Below, piece by piece: positions 26,880-39,870 of a stretch of 64,000 nucleotides of DNA (its first letter is position 1; each line of letters begins with the position of its first letter). Origin of the DNA: Paulownia fortunei. Its lineage: Eukaryota > Streptophyta > Magnoliopsida > Lamiales > Paulowniaceae. The notes beneath the pieces were generated by a model, which saw only the letters and a list, made by a program, of their open reading frames with translations, was not told the origin of the DNA and did not search any database. Position numbers and translations under genes: made by a program. The stretch spans positions 1,806,960 through 1,870,959 of the forward strand of contig CM033123.1 of the NCBI GenBank assembly GCA_019321725.1. Direction: 5' to 3'.

Positions 26880-27115
26880 AAATTTGAAAAAGCTTTTGTT
26901 GGTAATTAAGGACAGTTTCGTCCACAAGGTACTACTGACACAGCGGTGTTGGAAGATTCGCCATTTGTAGTGGTTGTGTAGAGAAGTACAGGCTGGCCCC
27001 TCCCTCGGGTATGGGAGTCCGCTGCAGAGCGGTTGTACCAAATCGTCGGTTGCGCTACAGGTTAGTAGATGCACCTGCTTTGAATCCAAGGCCGTGTTTG
27101 GGAATCTTATCTTTT
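26880..27115. mobile_element. GC-richer island, possible relic of a small DNA transposon
   Basis: This island contrasts with its AT-rich surroundings. It contains GCGGTTGTACCAAATCG, GGTTGCGCTACAGG and ends near GGCCGTGTTTGGGAATC. Short motifs of the GCGGTTG/GTTGCGCT and GTGTTTGG kind are typical of terminal regions of some plant non-autonomous transposons. I could not define matching terminal inverted repeats or a target-site duplication. The open frame inside (26877-27089, minus) has no recognised domain. Confidence 0.2.
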
Positions 27116-29277
27116 AGTCTTTCTTTCATTTTCATATACATATATCTATTTTTATTTATTTTTCATTATTTTTCTCCTCTTTAGTGGTATCTTTTCTTTC
27201 CTCTTTTGTTGTGCTTCATGTGATGCGCACGGTCATGACAAAACTATTCATGGAGTGACTAATTTAGCCTTGTATGGAGTGTCTTCTCCTCATTCCCCTT
27301 CCACGGAAATTCGATTACGTAGTTTATACACGATTTATCTCTTTTACATCACGCGGTAGGAATGTATGTTTAGAAAGATAATATAAGTGCGTCATAATCT
27401 CTGCATCCATCAAAATTAAAACTTGCGATATTTCCTATTAATTTCAAATTATCTTACTATTGTGTCATACTCGTAGGACTGCTATATGATTTATTTAATC
27501 TATCAATATTTGGTTTGAGGAGGGGGTGAAAATTGGGGATTACATCCTTATATTTATATGCAATTCAATAATTAATTAAGTATAAAAAGAAAAATAATTT
27601 AGCAAATATCAAATTAGATATACCAGATAAAAATGTTCATATATTTAGTGGGATTTGACCCGAATATCTCGAAATTGTATAATTTTGATTTGAAATATAA
27701 GCATACGAGACTCGACCCAGACTTTATTAACGGGTTTGGAACTAGAGACAAATCCAAAACTTTTCAAATTTGTTGGGGGTAGTTTAAAATTTGAATGCCA
27801 CATTGTGATTTATATATAAAAACTTGGTATTATAGAAAAAATGAGAAGCAAGCACCCCGACCCTCTTACTAACTCTGTTTTTGTTTGGAACATATTTCAA
27901 AAAGTTATGTTACATAACATATAATCAACCACAAGATGAATATAATTGGACTTGTCAAATCAAATCAAATTAGGGTGTCCGTAGATTATTTCTGCTTGTT
28001 AGAACTTTAAAATATCAGCAATTATTCCAATCAAGCATTTGTTGCAAGACTTATAGATCAAATTTTTTGTTCAAAAATTATGGGCTACATCAATAGTCCA
28101 ATCAGTTTATGATAATTATTTATGTATTTCTCGAGTTTCATTTTTAGTAGTTTATCATATGATGTGAAAAAAGTATTTACTTTAATTATTTGATATTTTA
28201 TTTTAAGTTAATTCAATAAAGCATGAAAAGTATCATAAAGGTTCTTCTTCCAACTCTCTTTCCCAGCTTCTCTCTTCCCATTATCATTCAACAAATAGAA
28301 AAATAACAATCATTTGGTCAATTCTTAGACAAATGTGATTATTTGGGTTACTTTACTCATAATTATGGAACGAATCAAGAGAAACACGTTTGGATCCAAA
28401 AGCTAATCAAGGGAGAATTTGGTTCACTTTTTTAAACTGCATTTTGAAGAGCTTTTTGCCCTTTTACTTTTTAATTCACTATTTTATCCACTATGTGAGG
28501 GATATGATTATGGTAAATTGCTCTCCTCAAAGGGAACTTATGGGGTATATAATGATGAACTGATTAAATAATATTTTTTTTGATTAAAAAAATATTATAC
28601 TGATATTTGCAACGAAAAAGAGTGTATCTCATTATATATTTATATCTATTTTATACATATATATGAATATTTATAAAATATATAATGAAATTCACACTAT
28701 GTATAGCTTTCTTAAGTAGATATATTTAAATTATCCTACATTTATGAAAATTACAACAAAATAAGAATGATGTAATAAATAGAGTTAAAGCTTGACAAAG
28801 CTAATATAATCGTGTAAATTTAGTTTGATGTGACATATATAGTTTCAATAATGAATCCTTATTATTGAACTGATTTTATGATTTTATAAGTAAAGTGTGT
28901 ATGCTGCTAGAAAGTGCTTCGCATTTTAGCTTTTCTCCCACATTCTAAGAAATAATTACTAAAATAATTCTTTCAAAATTATAAATAAATTTTACACTTT
29001 TTAGGACATGTAAGAACTATTATGTATTATATAAATGTACATATATTATAGTATACTTACATATATTCTGAGAGTCTTTTATTATTTAGTTTATATCAAC
29101 ATGAAATGAACTTAATATAAATCAAATTATTCTGATGTGACTCAACTCTCAAGCCTATATATATACATATTTAAATGCATTAATTGCAGTACTGAAGTTT
29201 GAAATTAATGACTGCATTTATAAACCGTTTGGTTTCTTTTTTGATAGCTAACTCCCCAACCAATAAGGGGGCATTGA

Positions 29278-29362
29278 CAATTATGAGGGGCTTAGGCCCT
29301 AAAATTGGTAGGTTCAAACCCAAATTATTTGGCAGGCCTAGATTAGCCCCTAATTAATCTTA
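29278..29362. repeat. Imperfect palindrome, hairpin-like
   Basis: The left arm (gaggggcttaggcccta) and right arm (caggcctagattagcccc) are partly complementary, and ggttcaaaccc lies between them. Mismatches and bulges are present. It may be a small foldback element relic. Confidence 0.3.
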
Positions 29363-32016
29363 TAGACTTTGAAAAAATAATAATAATAATAATTATTGTT
29401 GTTGTTATTGTTGTTTTTGTAAATTTGAATGCATGTCAGCAATTTAATAAAAAATAATAATGTAAATTAGTTTTTCGGAAAAATCGATGTATGATAATTA
29501 AAAGAAAATTTGAAACAAACAAAGATTGCGAAATGGAGCGGCAACATGGCTCATAACAAATAAATATAATAAGTCAATTAAAAACTAAACAAATAACTAG
29601 TTTAACTTTGTAATGTGGCAAATGTAGCAATAAACTTAAAAAAAAAAACAATATTTACAAGGGTGATTAACTTGTCCAGGGACCTGTTCTCCTATTCTTA
29701 TTGTTGCCAGATTCTTACACAAGAGCTGGGGTTTAATTTTTGCTCCAAACCTATTGGTCTCGGAGATAAAAGTTGATGTTACATAAGACCCTAAATTAGA
29801 ATTGACAAAGTCCAAATATTGCCTTATAAAAAATTGATTTTTTTTTAAATGTTTTCGCTGCAAATTTGGAAAATGACAATAAAACTTTGTAACCAGACCA
29901 ACTTAAAAAAAAAAAAAAAAAATGGTTTTTCAAATCTTCAAATTTGACTCAAATAGGCCAGAAACAATGACATATTATTTGTCATTTTCATTGACCAACA
30001 TTTTATTACCACGCTGAAATGCAAAAAGATTTTTAAAAAAAATAATAAACTCTCATTCTATTCCACATGGAATAAATAACTATAATATGACTCATACTAT
30101 AAATAAATTTATATTATGCACATGATATTCTATACTTTAAATTGTTAATATCCAAATATTTTGCAATAAAAATTTTCGTATTTTGTTAGGATGGTCACAA
30201 CATAACAAATGTAGGAGCTTCACGGGTGCTCCAGCAGCATGAGTTTCAAGGACGCATCTTCGGATTACTTAAAGCTGATGTTTGGCATTTACGTTGTTTC
30301 GATCTTTTTTTATCTCATGCTTTTGTACGAATATTTCTTCAATTATTTTAATAAACGAGAGAGTTACATTAACTAATTCTCCCTATTTTTATTTCTTTTT
30401 TCTTCAATTTGTGATAAATATATTCTATTGCAGTACAACGAGCAATGCGAAATTCCAAATTTTGAGCATCATAAGTGAACTTTTGAAACAATATTGTAAG
30501 TGAACTAACTGTCTAGTTGAGTTTGCCGAACAACTTTCTTCCTAATATTGGGTTGTCGGCAACATCAACATCCTAAACACTTGAAAAATGCTGCAAATAT
30601 TAGGTAAGATTGACATTTTGTGAAGTCATTTATGTGAAGGACAATAGTCATTCATGTTTGCTTAAATTTTGAAGGTACAAAATTAAACTATTTTATTTCG
30701 TTTTTTGTGTGATAATGAGTGTTTTAATTACTTCATGTATTTATTTGGATTTATGATATATAAAAATTATTTAAAAAATCAAATGAAATAACATGACTAT
30801 TTTTTTTTTTATTTTTTGAGATAAAAAGAGAGAGAAAAAAAAAGTGAGAGAATAGAGATGGGAAACAAAATTATCATATGATTACTGCGAAAAAAATTGT
30901 CTTTAACACTTGCTCCACTCTTAAAAATGGTCAAGGTGATAGGCCAAATAGATGAGAATAAGCCTCACCCACTCAAACATTCTCATGCTTTCTTTTGCTG
31001 TTTTTAATTTTATGTTTTAATTTATAAAATAAAATATAAAATAAAATACTAAATTAAAATAAAAAATTCAGACTGTGCAATTAGATTTTGAATTAAAGTA
31101 TACACTGTCGTAGCGCATAAATAACCAATATTGTTTAAAGCTTAAATTAAATTACAAATACATAAGACCATAAATCTCTAGTGTATATGAGGAGATTTGA
31201 GATTTTAATATAAATAAATATAATTTCACTCATAAAATATTGCCTATCATCTTATCAATCTAGTTGCATACATTTCAAATCAGGCTTCAATCCGATCATG
31301 CCTTTCTATATTTCACACATTTTCAAACCACATAAAAAAAAATGCAAAAATTCAAACCTTTTCCCTTCCGCATTGTAAAACTAGTGTAATTAGATCAAAC
31401 CCTGTTAAAAAAACAAATAAATTAGATAAAATAATTTATCATGTAATTGATCGAATCAAATACAAGGTCAAAAATCATGACTCTGTTTGGTTTTATTTTC
31501 GATTGTTTTGTGTAAATTATTTTAAGAGAATTTGGTAGTGAGATTGAAAAATATGTGGAGGAGAATAAAAATGTGTTTAAATATTTTGTTAGGAAAAAAT
31601 GATGTAATATATTTTAAAAGGATAATTTTATTGTAAATATTTTATCAATATTGTTAACTGAGTTAACAGAAAATATATTTAACTGTAAACTTTAAATATT
31701 TTTTTAATGTTATTTTGTTATAATTATTGAGGGTATGGTACGGTATAAAATTAAAATATTATAATGAATAATTGATATTTTTAAAAAATAAAAAAAAAAT
31801 TTAAAAAATATATAAATGGCCAATATATTTTTATTTTTTGGAGAAGGAGATGGAGAATGTTAGAATGAAAAATAAAAACATACAAAGCCTATGATTTTCT
31901 TCAAAGAAAGAAAATAGCCCATAGGTGCCAACCGAAACAAAGCCTACTTGGATCCCATTAAATTCGCATCCAAACACTCCCATTTCGATACAAGCAAAGA
32001 AGGGAAAAAAAGCATC

Positions 32017-32023
32017 TATATAG
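32017..32023 (+). promoter_or_regulatory. Probable TATA box of the ACP gene
   Basis: TATATAG in a suitable setting, about 155 bases upstream of the ACP ATG, predicts transcription from near 32050. Confidence 0.45.
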
Positions 32024-32172
32024 CAGCGGAACTCTCTTCTCTCTTTACAGCGTATGCTAATTACTATACGTACACATCACACTCTTCGTACTCTCCGCCA
32101 CCCTCTCTTTTCCCTATTCTTCTCTCAAATTTTCAGATCCATTCTCTTCTATTCTCTTTGATCGCATCCAAA

Positions 32173-35100
32173 ATGGCTTCTTTCACTGCTTCCCATGTTT
32201 CATTCTCCGCTGTTTCTTGCTCATTCAAGCAAAACCAGGTTACATTCTTTGCGATCTCTCAGATTTCAGCTTATTGCTTATGTTTTCTCTGCCCTTTCTT
32301 TGTTGGGGATTGAATATTTTTCTAAGTTTTTCCGATGGGTTTTTATGGATGTGCATTTTGTTTATTCTGAGTCTTTGTGATCTATGATCTTCATGAGAAT
32401 TTTTTATGATTTTCTGCCCCAAAATATGTTTTCCCCTTTTTTTATCAGGTCTAAGTTTTTTTAAAGCATATAATGGAGTTGTAAAGCTTTCTGATGTCTG
32501 ATCTTTGGTCATAAATATATTGTTATTTATTGGCTTTCTTGTGAAAAATTGATCTTTTCAATTGGGTTGTCTGATATTAGGCTTTTTAATTGTAAATATT
32601 GATGAACCGTTTATTTTTCTTGTTGTTTATTGATTTGCCGATTCAAATCTAATCTTTTTCATTGGGTCATAGGCTTCTTGAGCTCGGTCTTCATGATCTA
32701 CTGTTAGCTTGAATTTTTTCGTGATCCACGGATTGCTGAATATAAAACTCAGTTTATTGTTATGGTCTCAAGCTTTTGGCCATAAGTTTAAGTTTACCTA
32801 ATTGATTTCTGAAAAAAATCCAAACTTTTGAAGTAGGCAATAATCTTTCACTTACAAAGTTCGGTTTGTGTAATCGTAAGCACTTTCTAATTTTTGGGCC
32901 CTTTCATGCATGTTTTGTTGAGTATAATTTCAAGCTCCTGAATTGACTTCGATATGTGGATGTGTCCACAAGAGTTCATGATTCTTGAATACTGATTTTG
33001 TTTTGATTATAGTGAATTTCTGAGTTGTGTTTGTATTTTTCTTTATCTTTAGCTAAAATTCCCAGCGATTCATCTGACCTTAACTATTTCTAGGGAATTT
33101 ACTTAAAAAGATGCAACAGTTTGTTCTTCTGTAAGTTCTTTTCAGAATGTTCTGCCACTCTTTTGTCACTGTAGATTTCTAAACACAGTGCAAAACTGTT
33201 GAAAGAATTAATATCAGAAAGATTTTTACCTAAGAATATTTCAATTTAGCAATTCTTCTTTCCATCAATTTCATTATTCATGGATTAGCTTAGCATCATG
33301 GTTTTTGTGAGGTTATATTTTTGCATTTTGGCAGGTTACAAATTTGAGGAAGGCTTCACTTTCTTTCAGTGGAAAGGGCTTCCCATCTCGTAGATTGCCA
33401 ACACTTCGTTTCCGAGTTGCCTGTGCAGTACGTTTCAATAGCCATCATCAATTGTTCTTCATAGTTTTTTCTGCTTTTTTCTTATTAGCTGCTTGTAGTG
33501 AAGCTTCCAGTTGTTCATACTTGGTTTCTTTGCAAAATGATTGCCTTTTTTTGTTCTGAAAGATATTATGATAATTCTGGATGGTTCTTTTGAGCAGGCT
33601 AAGCCAGAGACTGTAAATAAAGTAGTTGAAATAGTGAGGAAACAACTGGCTCTTCCTGATGACCGTGATGTCAATGGAGAGTCGAAATTTGCTACACTTG
33701 GTGCTGATTCTCTTGACACGGTAATGCTTTTGCTGTTACAACTGATGTTGTCACATACTCTGTTTTGTCTAATGCATAATATCTCATTGTCAGGCTACCT
33801 TTTTATCAACTTTTTTACGTTTTTTGGGGCATAGTAAAATGTTTACTTAAGCTCATACTATTATGCATTTTTCCTCCCCTCCTTTGGTTGCTGAGATGGC
33901 ATTGGTAAAATCATTAGTAGCTAAGCAGTTTGATACATTGAAATCAAGTGATTGATTACGTGTTGGTAATATTAAGCATTGAGTTTCAATACTAAAATCT
34001 GTTCAGTTAGGTACTAGTCACTACATTTTAAATATTGATATACTAGAAATCTCGAATGATGTAGTTGTTTATTCAGTTTAATATCATTCTTTATAATCTT
34101 ATGCCAATTATTGATATGATTAAGTCTTTTGGGCCTATGTAGACTGCATGAGCCCCCTCCTCATCAACTTTATATATGATATACATGCTCTTCCTCATAA
34201 TTAAAATAGTAGAGCTGTTAGTCATTACTCTATGTATTAGTAATTTAAATGACATTCTTATCTTTGCTTACTTCCGCAATATTAGTTACTGTTATAAACA
34301 TAATATGATATATTTCTCATATTTATTTATTCGTCATATTTGATCTTATATAGTATATAAGAAGTACCATTCCTCATATACTTTATAAATTGCATAATAG
34401 TACATGAATTAATAATTTTAACGGGGTTGTGCTGATATGCATGCATTTAGCATTTTTAAAAATGTTAAAAGTTTTTTCTTGTGTAATTCCATGTTGAACT
34501 GATTTTTACAATTTGGGGAATGATGTGAGATCCATCATAAATGTTGACATATGTCAAGCTATATCAATGATTATTAAATATGTTTAGTTTCATGTATGCA
34601 GTCAAACACCTACTTGAATAAATTTCATTCAGACTTTACATTTTGAATGCTAAGATATCTAGTTATCTGATTATATGTAAAGCTGATTGGCTCACTAATT
34701 TGGCTTAGTTACAGACTTGAGGAAGCTACAGAGAGACATTATAATATAAATTCAAAAGCATTGAATCAATATAAATTGTTGATTTGGGCTTTAGCCAAAA
34801 TTAGTATTCCAATCACAATCATCTTCTGTACAAATATTGACAGATGCTACATCAAATTTAGTTTGACAGGATTCTGTAGCAACTTACATATTTGGAGTAC
34901 TTCTATTTCTTAATCCTTTCATTTCAACTTTGATTTTCCTACCCCTTCCCCATCTGCAACTACGCCCACCCTGGAAAAATGAAAGACGGTTTCTTTTTGT
35001 GTATTTTTTACACTTCAAACACGAAATATTTCTCAATGATTGTTTGCCTATGAAACTGAACAAGACATTTTTCTCCGACTAGGTTGAGATTGTCATGGGA

Positions 35101-35205
35101 CTTGAGGAGGAGTTTGGAATCTGTGTGGAGGAAGAAAGCGCACAGAGTATCACCACTGTTCAGGAAGCAGCTGATCTCATTGAGAAGCTCTTGGAGAAGA
35201 AGTGA
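32173..35205 (+). CDS. ACP: Plastid acyl carrier protein precursor
   Basis: Four exons join in phase to 134 residues: 32173-32238, 33335-33427, 33598-33720 and 35083-35205. The first 50 or so residues are rich in Ser, Arg and Lys with few acidic residues ([36 protein letters not shown]), as in a chloroplast transit peptide, with cleavage near VACA. The mature part is a standard acidic four-helix ACP. Its motif [20 protein letters not shown] holds the serine that receives 4'-phosphopantetheine. It carries the growing acyl chain in plastid fatty-acid synthesis. The exon 3/4 junction falls directly after the GADSLDT motif, and the last intron is about 1.36 kb. Length and architecture match plant ACPs closely. 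I cannot separate the isoforms. Confidence 0.97.
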
Positions 35206-36853
35206 ACAACTTGAGCAAAAATTTTAGCACCATAGATTTGCTAGGAAAGTTGTGTAGCAACATATCTTCTATTTGCCTGGTGTTATGGAGGGTCCTTGGT
35301 ACTTTTCCATAAAGAACCTTAACTAGTTGTTCACCCTGCTGGTTTTTGTTTTTGTTCGAAGGAACTAGCTTGTTTTGTTCTCATTTCCTGTTTGGATTCA
35401 ATCGATTTATATCTAAAGTTGTAATTTTTCTTTCTTTTTTTTATCCATCTTGTGGTGATGATGTCATCTGAATGCAAGTTATTATGTGGCAAAAAAATTT
35501 TCTGACCGAGTCCGAGTAGTGTGTCCTTGCATACCCTTCTGGCCCTGTGGTTGTATATCCTTCATAGCTAACCTAGGGTGACATCATGACCACTTATCAT
35601 GTGTGCCTCCCATTTGGAGCCCACAACAGTTGGTCCTGGCCAAGAATGCAGCAGCACTTCATCCCAAAATCTTGTTCTTGATTTTGAGGATTGGACTTTC
35701 TTGCAGTTTAAAGAATGTCAAATACCAAAAGCAGAAAAAATCTACACAATGTTCATATACTCACTGTCATTAAGGCGATTCATAGAGATGGGACAATGAG
35801 TTTTTTGATTCTTTTGTTTTTTCGGTCAATGGCCGTGGGAACTTGTGGCTCCATAGATGCACGTCATGAATCAGAAAATGTGCATAATTATTAGCAGAGA
35901 AAGAAAATAATTGTTTTCAGAAGCACAAGTTTTGACATTATACACAAAATGTGCATAATTATTAGCAGAGGGAGAAAATAATTGTTTTCATAAGCACAAG
36001 TTTTGACATTGCACACGAGGCTTCATTGATTTGTAGGAAAGAAATGGGCGGGTCATTTTGATTTGGTATATCATCGTTCAAAGCTTTCTTCATAGCCCTT
36101 TATATCGTACTTCTTCACTGTCGTTTACAACATCTTAAAATTCAAATTCTTAATTACTGGAAAAAATTGCTAACCCAGAAGAAGCATCATGAACCCCAAT
36201 GATTTGACAGTAGAGCACAGGCAAGCAGATCAATGGCTTGATGCTCAACTCGAACCCAACACACCCCCACCCCCTCAATACCCAGCGGGATTTGGGTGGG
36301 GGACCAACCTAATTACATAACCAATGTGAAATACAAGTGATGACAAGGAGACACCTTGTGGTGCATATACAGTCATCAGATACAATCATGTGCACTTTTT
36401 AACTATCAGTGTTTAACAATTTTCATGTGCCACTTAATATTAACAATAGCCTCCAGCTAGTACTAGCAAAAGTCGCGACAAATTTACTTACCTGGAAAGT
36501 ACAACACCCTTTCCTGCCTTTTGCTTTAAAGTTTAAACTTTAACAAAAATTTTACTTGCATACTCAAAACAGTACAGCTGAGAGTGCCTACAAATTTAAC
36601 TGCATATTGTGTAAAGGAGTTTTATCATTACATGTTTGTGCTTTATGTTGAAACTTTAAGCAAGATGCAAGCAATGGCAGTCAAGAAACTCAACTTAGTT
36701 CAACTCAGTTTGCTCCAAGTATAAACAAGAATACGACAAACTTCATCATATTACATATATATTTCAAGAATAAAATACATCAACTCAAACGTTGGAAAAA
36801 AGCAAAAGAAAAGGTATCCATAATAGCAAGGAATATTTAATCACCACAGTGCC
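35206..36853. other. ACP 3'UTR and convergent intergenic region
   Basis: The first 200-300 bases are probably ACP 3'UTR. A 66-codon open frame at 35599-35799 has no recognisable domain and I do not call it a gene. The stretch includes a 71-bp tandem repeat at 35875-36016, and its right end is the 3'UTR of the minus-strand AGP gene. Confidence 0.5.
35875..36016. repeat. 71-bp tandem repeat, two copies
   Basis: aaaatgtgcataattattag begins at 35875 and recurs at 35946, exactly 71 bases later. The copies differ at only a few positions (agaaagaa versus gggagaaa, cagaagc versus cataagc). Confidence 0.9.
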
Positions 36854-37264
36854 TCATATCATGAAAAACATCACTAACCAATAAGCCAAGCAACCAGGAA
36901 AAAATTCAACTTTAAGCCCTTTTACTAAAATTTGAGAAACTGCAGAGGAATCTTGCAGTGAGCCGGTCGGTGCAACTGCAGTATCCGGGCCGATGGAGGT
37001 TGTGGTATCCGGGTTTGGCGGGCTACGAGTGGAGGGAATGGTAGGCATGGAGGATCCGACCGGAGAGTGCGCTGTGGCACCGGGAGAAGGTAAGAGAGGA
37101 GCAATGTCTGGTGACAATTCTGTGTATGGAGAGAGTGGAGGATTTGGCAGCAGTGCTGGTGCTGCTGAAATAGTAGGTGTTTCCAAAGTTAGCTGATCAG
37201 AAGGGAGTGATAGTGCCAAGAAGATTACACTGATGGCTGCTGCAAGAAAGTGGAAATAAGCCAT
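36854..37264 (-). CDS. Small classical arabinogalactan protein, AGP26-like
   Basis: A single-exon ORF of 136 residues. It starts with a signal peptide (MAYFHFLAAAISVIFLALSL). A Pro/Ser/Thr/Ala-rich middle follows, with SP, TP and AP dipeptides for proline hydroxylation and arabinogalactan attachment (ELSPDIAPLLPSPGATAHSP, MPTIPSTRSPPNPDT). A hydrophobic C-terminal tail (GCLAYWLVMFFMI) suits a GPI anchor. The phrases ELSPDIAPLLPSPG and PSTRSPPNPD match my memory of the AGP25/26/27 group. Such proteins are secreted, heavily glycosylated and held on the outer plasma membrane; their exact roles are unclear. The reverse-strand open frame is its shadow. Confidence 0.82.
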   Translation of the reverse strand: MAYFHFLAAAISVIFLALSLPSDQLTLETPTISAAPALLPNPPLSPYTELSPDIAPLLPSPGATAHSPVGSSMPTIPSTRSPPNPDTTTSIGPDTAVAPTGSLQDSSAVSQILVKGLKVEFFPGCLAYWLVMFFMI

Positions 37265-38449
37265 TCTAATGATTATGAAGATTGATTAATCAGACTTGAA
37301 AAAAGAGAGGAGTGATTTTGTGGGGATTGTGAAATGTTTGCTATGATTGAGGAGAGGAAAATGGTGTGAAAATCAATATGGGGTAAAGGGCCTAAAGGGT
37401 TTTTGATTATTGGAGAGTGATGAAAATATAATGGATTGCATGTGGTGGACATGTGGGGGGGAGAGACAAAGGTTGTTTGCCAGTGGAATACTAATTGTTT
37501 ACATAGTGCTGCAGTTGTTTTGAAATGCATGATTGGGGTATGATGATTCCTTCTAGCCCATGATGTGAGTTCCAATTCTGATTATTTGCTTATTTTGATT
37601 GGTTTTTTTAATTAAACTATTTTTATTTTGTGGGGGCTTGGCGTGTATTCCTACCGAATTTAAATCCAAAAATTAAGTATAAAGAAGGCCCCAAATACTA
37701 TGGGTGAGAGAGATGGAAGAATTTAAAGGATGTATTACTTCTATTACAATATTACATAAATTTTCTTTATAAGACAAAGTTTCCTCAGTTCCAATGAATG
37801 CTCCTTTTGACACTTTTACTTTACTTTCTACTCTGGTGTGCAAGTCTATGCTAAAAAATTAGGTTCGCAACAACTAGCTACAAATTTCTAATTGACCTAA
37901 CAACTTTATCTCAGGGCCTAAGATACGAGGAATTATTGCTTTCAGCACTGCATAATGATGTGATGCGTAATTAATGCTGACAATAGAAGGTAGATGACAA
38001 ATATATATATTTTAGCAATTCAGAAGGAAAAGAAAAAAGAAAAAAAACAACTCCATTAGTTTCTTAGCAAATCTCCAAGTATCATTTTCAAGTTTAATAT
38101 CCTCCATCAAACGGCCAAGAGACGCTCGAGTCAAAACAGATTATGATAATTTGGATGAACATATCAGAAAAACTCTGATAATTAAATGAATACTAAGTTT
38201 TATGTGAAAAAAATGCTATATGAATCAGATATGCATTATAAAAAATTGGAACTGCAAGAGTTGTATCCATCATTCAAGGGTACAAAATAAATGGTGTAGG
38301 ACTAAACACATAGTTATTACACCAATATTACAGAGATACTGTAAATACAATGAGAGCAAGCAGAATGTGTGACCATCTGTGTTAGTACAACTGATGCACC
38401 TCCAAGGTTGTCAATCGTGCTTTAGTTTCCCATATTCAAAACTAAAGTA
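37265..38449. other. AGP upstream region, no gene seen
   Basis: This contains the 5'UTR and promoter of the AGP gene, which is transcribed leftward. The minus-strand open frame at 37273-37575 ends nine bases short of the AGP ATG, lies in leader or promoter DNA and lacks coding features. Confidence 0.45.
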
Positions 38450-39870
38450 TATGTGAATAATAACCACCTCCAGAACTCAATGCTACATAGGCATCCTCTG
38501 CAACTCCAGAGCTACTCCAGAGGAGGCATCAGCAACATTATGTATGCTAGAACCTCTAAGATCTGAGACAATATTGCTTTCATTTTTGCCAACTCCGATG
38601 TACAAATAGATAGTACCATTGGTTTAAGGCAGAGGATCTTGGTTTTTAGTTCTGGAACAGATGCCAGAGCCAGACAGAGCATGACGTTGCTTACATTTAT
38701 AGTCGAAAAATCACCAAGCAGAAATTCAAAGCATTGTGAGACTGCTTTCATGTGAAGAATGTCTGAGATTTTTATGTACTTGGACTCAGATAAGCATCAC
38801 AAGAAGTTTCTGAGCATACATAGGAATGGGGGTCTTCATCCTCAATAAAAGATGGGTAGAGAGGGAGGAAATAATTAGTCATGGACTTCAAATCTTCTGG
38901 CCTTTGTTCATCCTCTATTGCTTCATTCAGGACAAGGACCATCACATCAAAGTGTAGTATCTATTAAGGACACATTTCATCTCAAGATGGATCATGAGCT
39001 CCAAACAGGTTTAATGGACTGAATTCATCGAGTTCAAAATTATGATACTATAGCTAAGCCTATGAAGGCGAAACCAACCTATACATAATTACACCTTCCA
39101 ATCTTACAATTATAAATACATTTTTCAATTCATTATAAAATATAAAATCAATTAAGTTTCATATACTTTCTAATTTTTTGTTTAACTCACATACTCAAGT
39201 TATTGATTTGAGTATCGGAGGGTTTTCGTCAACCTACTCCCGATACCCATAACTCTACAATTCCATAACTTTCCAACTCATCACCTATACAAGCATAAGT
39301 TGATTTCTGAAAAAAATTTACTCCTAAATTAAGATTTGAAGAGAGTATACTAACATTTGTAAGCAATCAAATGCATTTTACATTTATGAAAGACAAACAA
39401 TGCTCAAGAAAATCACCACATAATTGGTTACCAGCATGCAAAGTTAGTTGAAGCTGAAGATGAAAAAATAAAACATGCTTAGAGCTGCAATTAGTACATG
39501 CTACTCTTCAAAGATCAAATTATAGTTAGGAAAAGACTTACAATTAATGGTTTTCTACTGTAGATTTAACTTATAGTCCTTAAGGTAAATGAAGTACAAG
39601 TTCTTTTTTCCCATATTCATATTTGTTCTTCCAGTAATTAACATATCCAACTACAACCAATAGTGTTAAGCATGTTATGTTACATGGACAGAAGTATTAA
39701 TGGTCTATATGGATTCAGAAAATTTAAGCAGAAATAGACAACAGAAAAATGACTTCTCCAGGTTTCAGTATCTACCTGGTAAGAAGTGAATACAGTTCTT
39801 TGGAAAACTTCTACTACCAGCAAACTGCCCATGACGTTCGCTTGAGAAATTGAATAACCTTTCAATAAAG
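38450..39870 (-). pseudogene. Unrecognised broken gene with coding-like fragments
   Basis: Four minus-strand segments read like protein but are not joined by one clean frame. At about 39776-39870 there is a frame with NFSSERHGQFAGSRSF that ends at a GT donor. At about 38955-39035 there is FELDEFSPLNLFGAHDPS followed by a stop. At about 38776-38950 lies LVLNEAIEDEQRPEDLKSM and PSFIEDEDPHSYVCSE, ending in a stop. At about 38450-38690 lies TNGTIYLYIGVGKNESNIVS and SSIHNVADASSGVALELQ. In-frame stops separate them. A 79-codon frame (38512-38751) overlaps the last in another frame. I do not recognise the family. It may be a pseudogene, a real gene whose introns I failed to place, or a chance effect; the base composition is less AT-rich than the surroundings. 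Confidence 0.35.

Larger units (their letters stand above)
25800..31990. other. Gene-poor AT-rich intergenic region
   Basis: No supported gene is present between the VAP27 and ACP genes, which are transcribed away from each other. The longest open frames (75 codons or fewer) show no domain or splice pattern. Two structures stand out against the AT-rich background: a GC-richer island at 26880-27115 and an imperfect palindrome at 29278-29362. Promoter elements of both flanking genes must lie at the two ends. Confidence 0.55.

Noticed and set aside
29300..29330. tRNA-like ggttcaaaccc
   Set aside because: It recalls a T-arm sequence, but no acceptor stem, D-arm or anticodon arm could be folded around it.
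36993..37196. Plus-strand 67-codon frame
   Set aside because: It is the antisense shadow of the AGP gene; its Gly/Val-rich text comes from reversed Pro/Ser codons.
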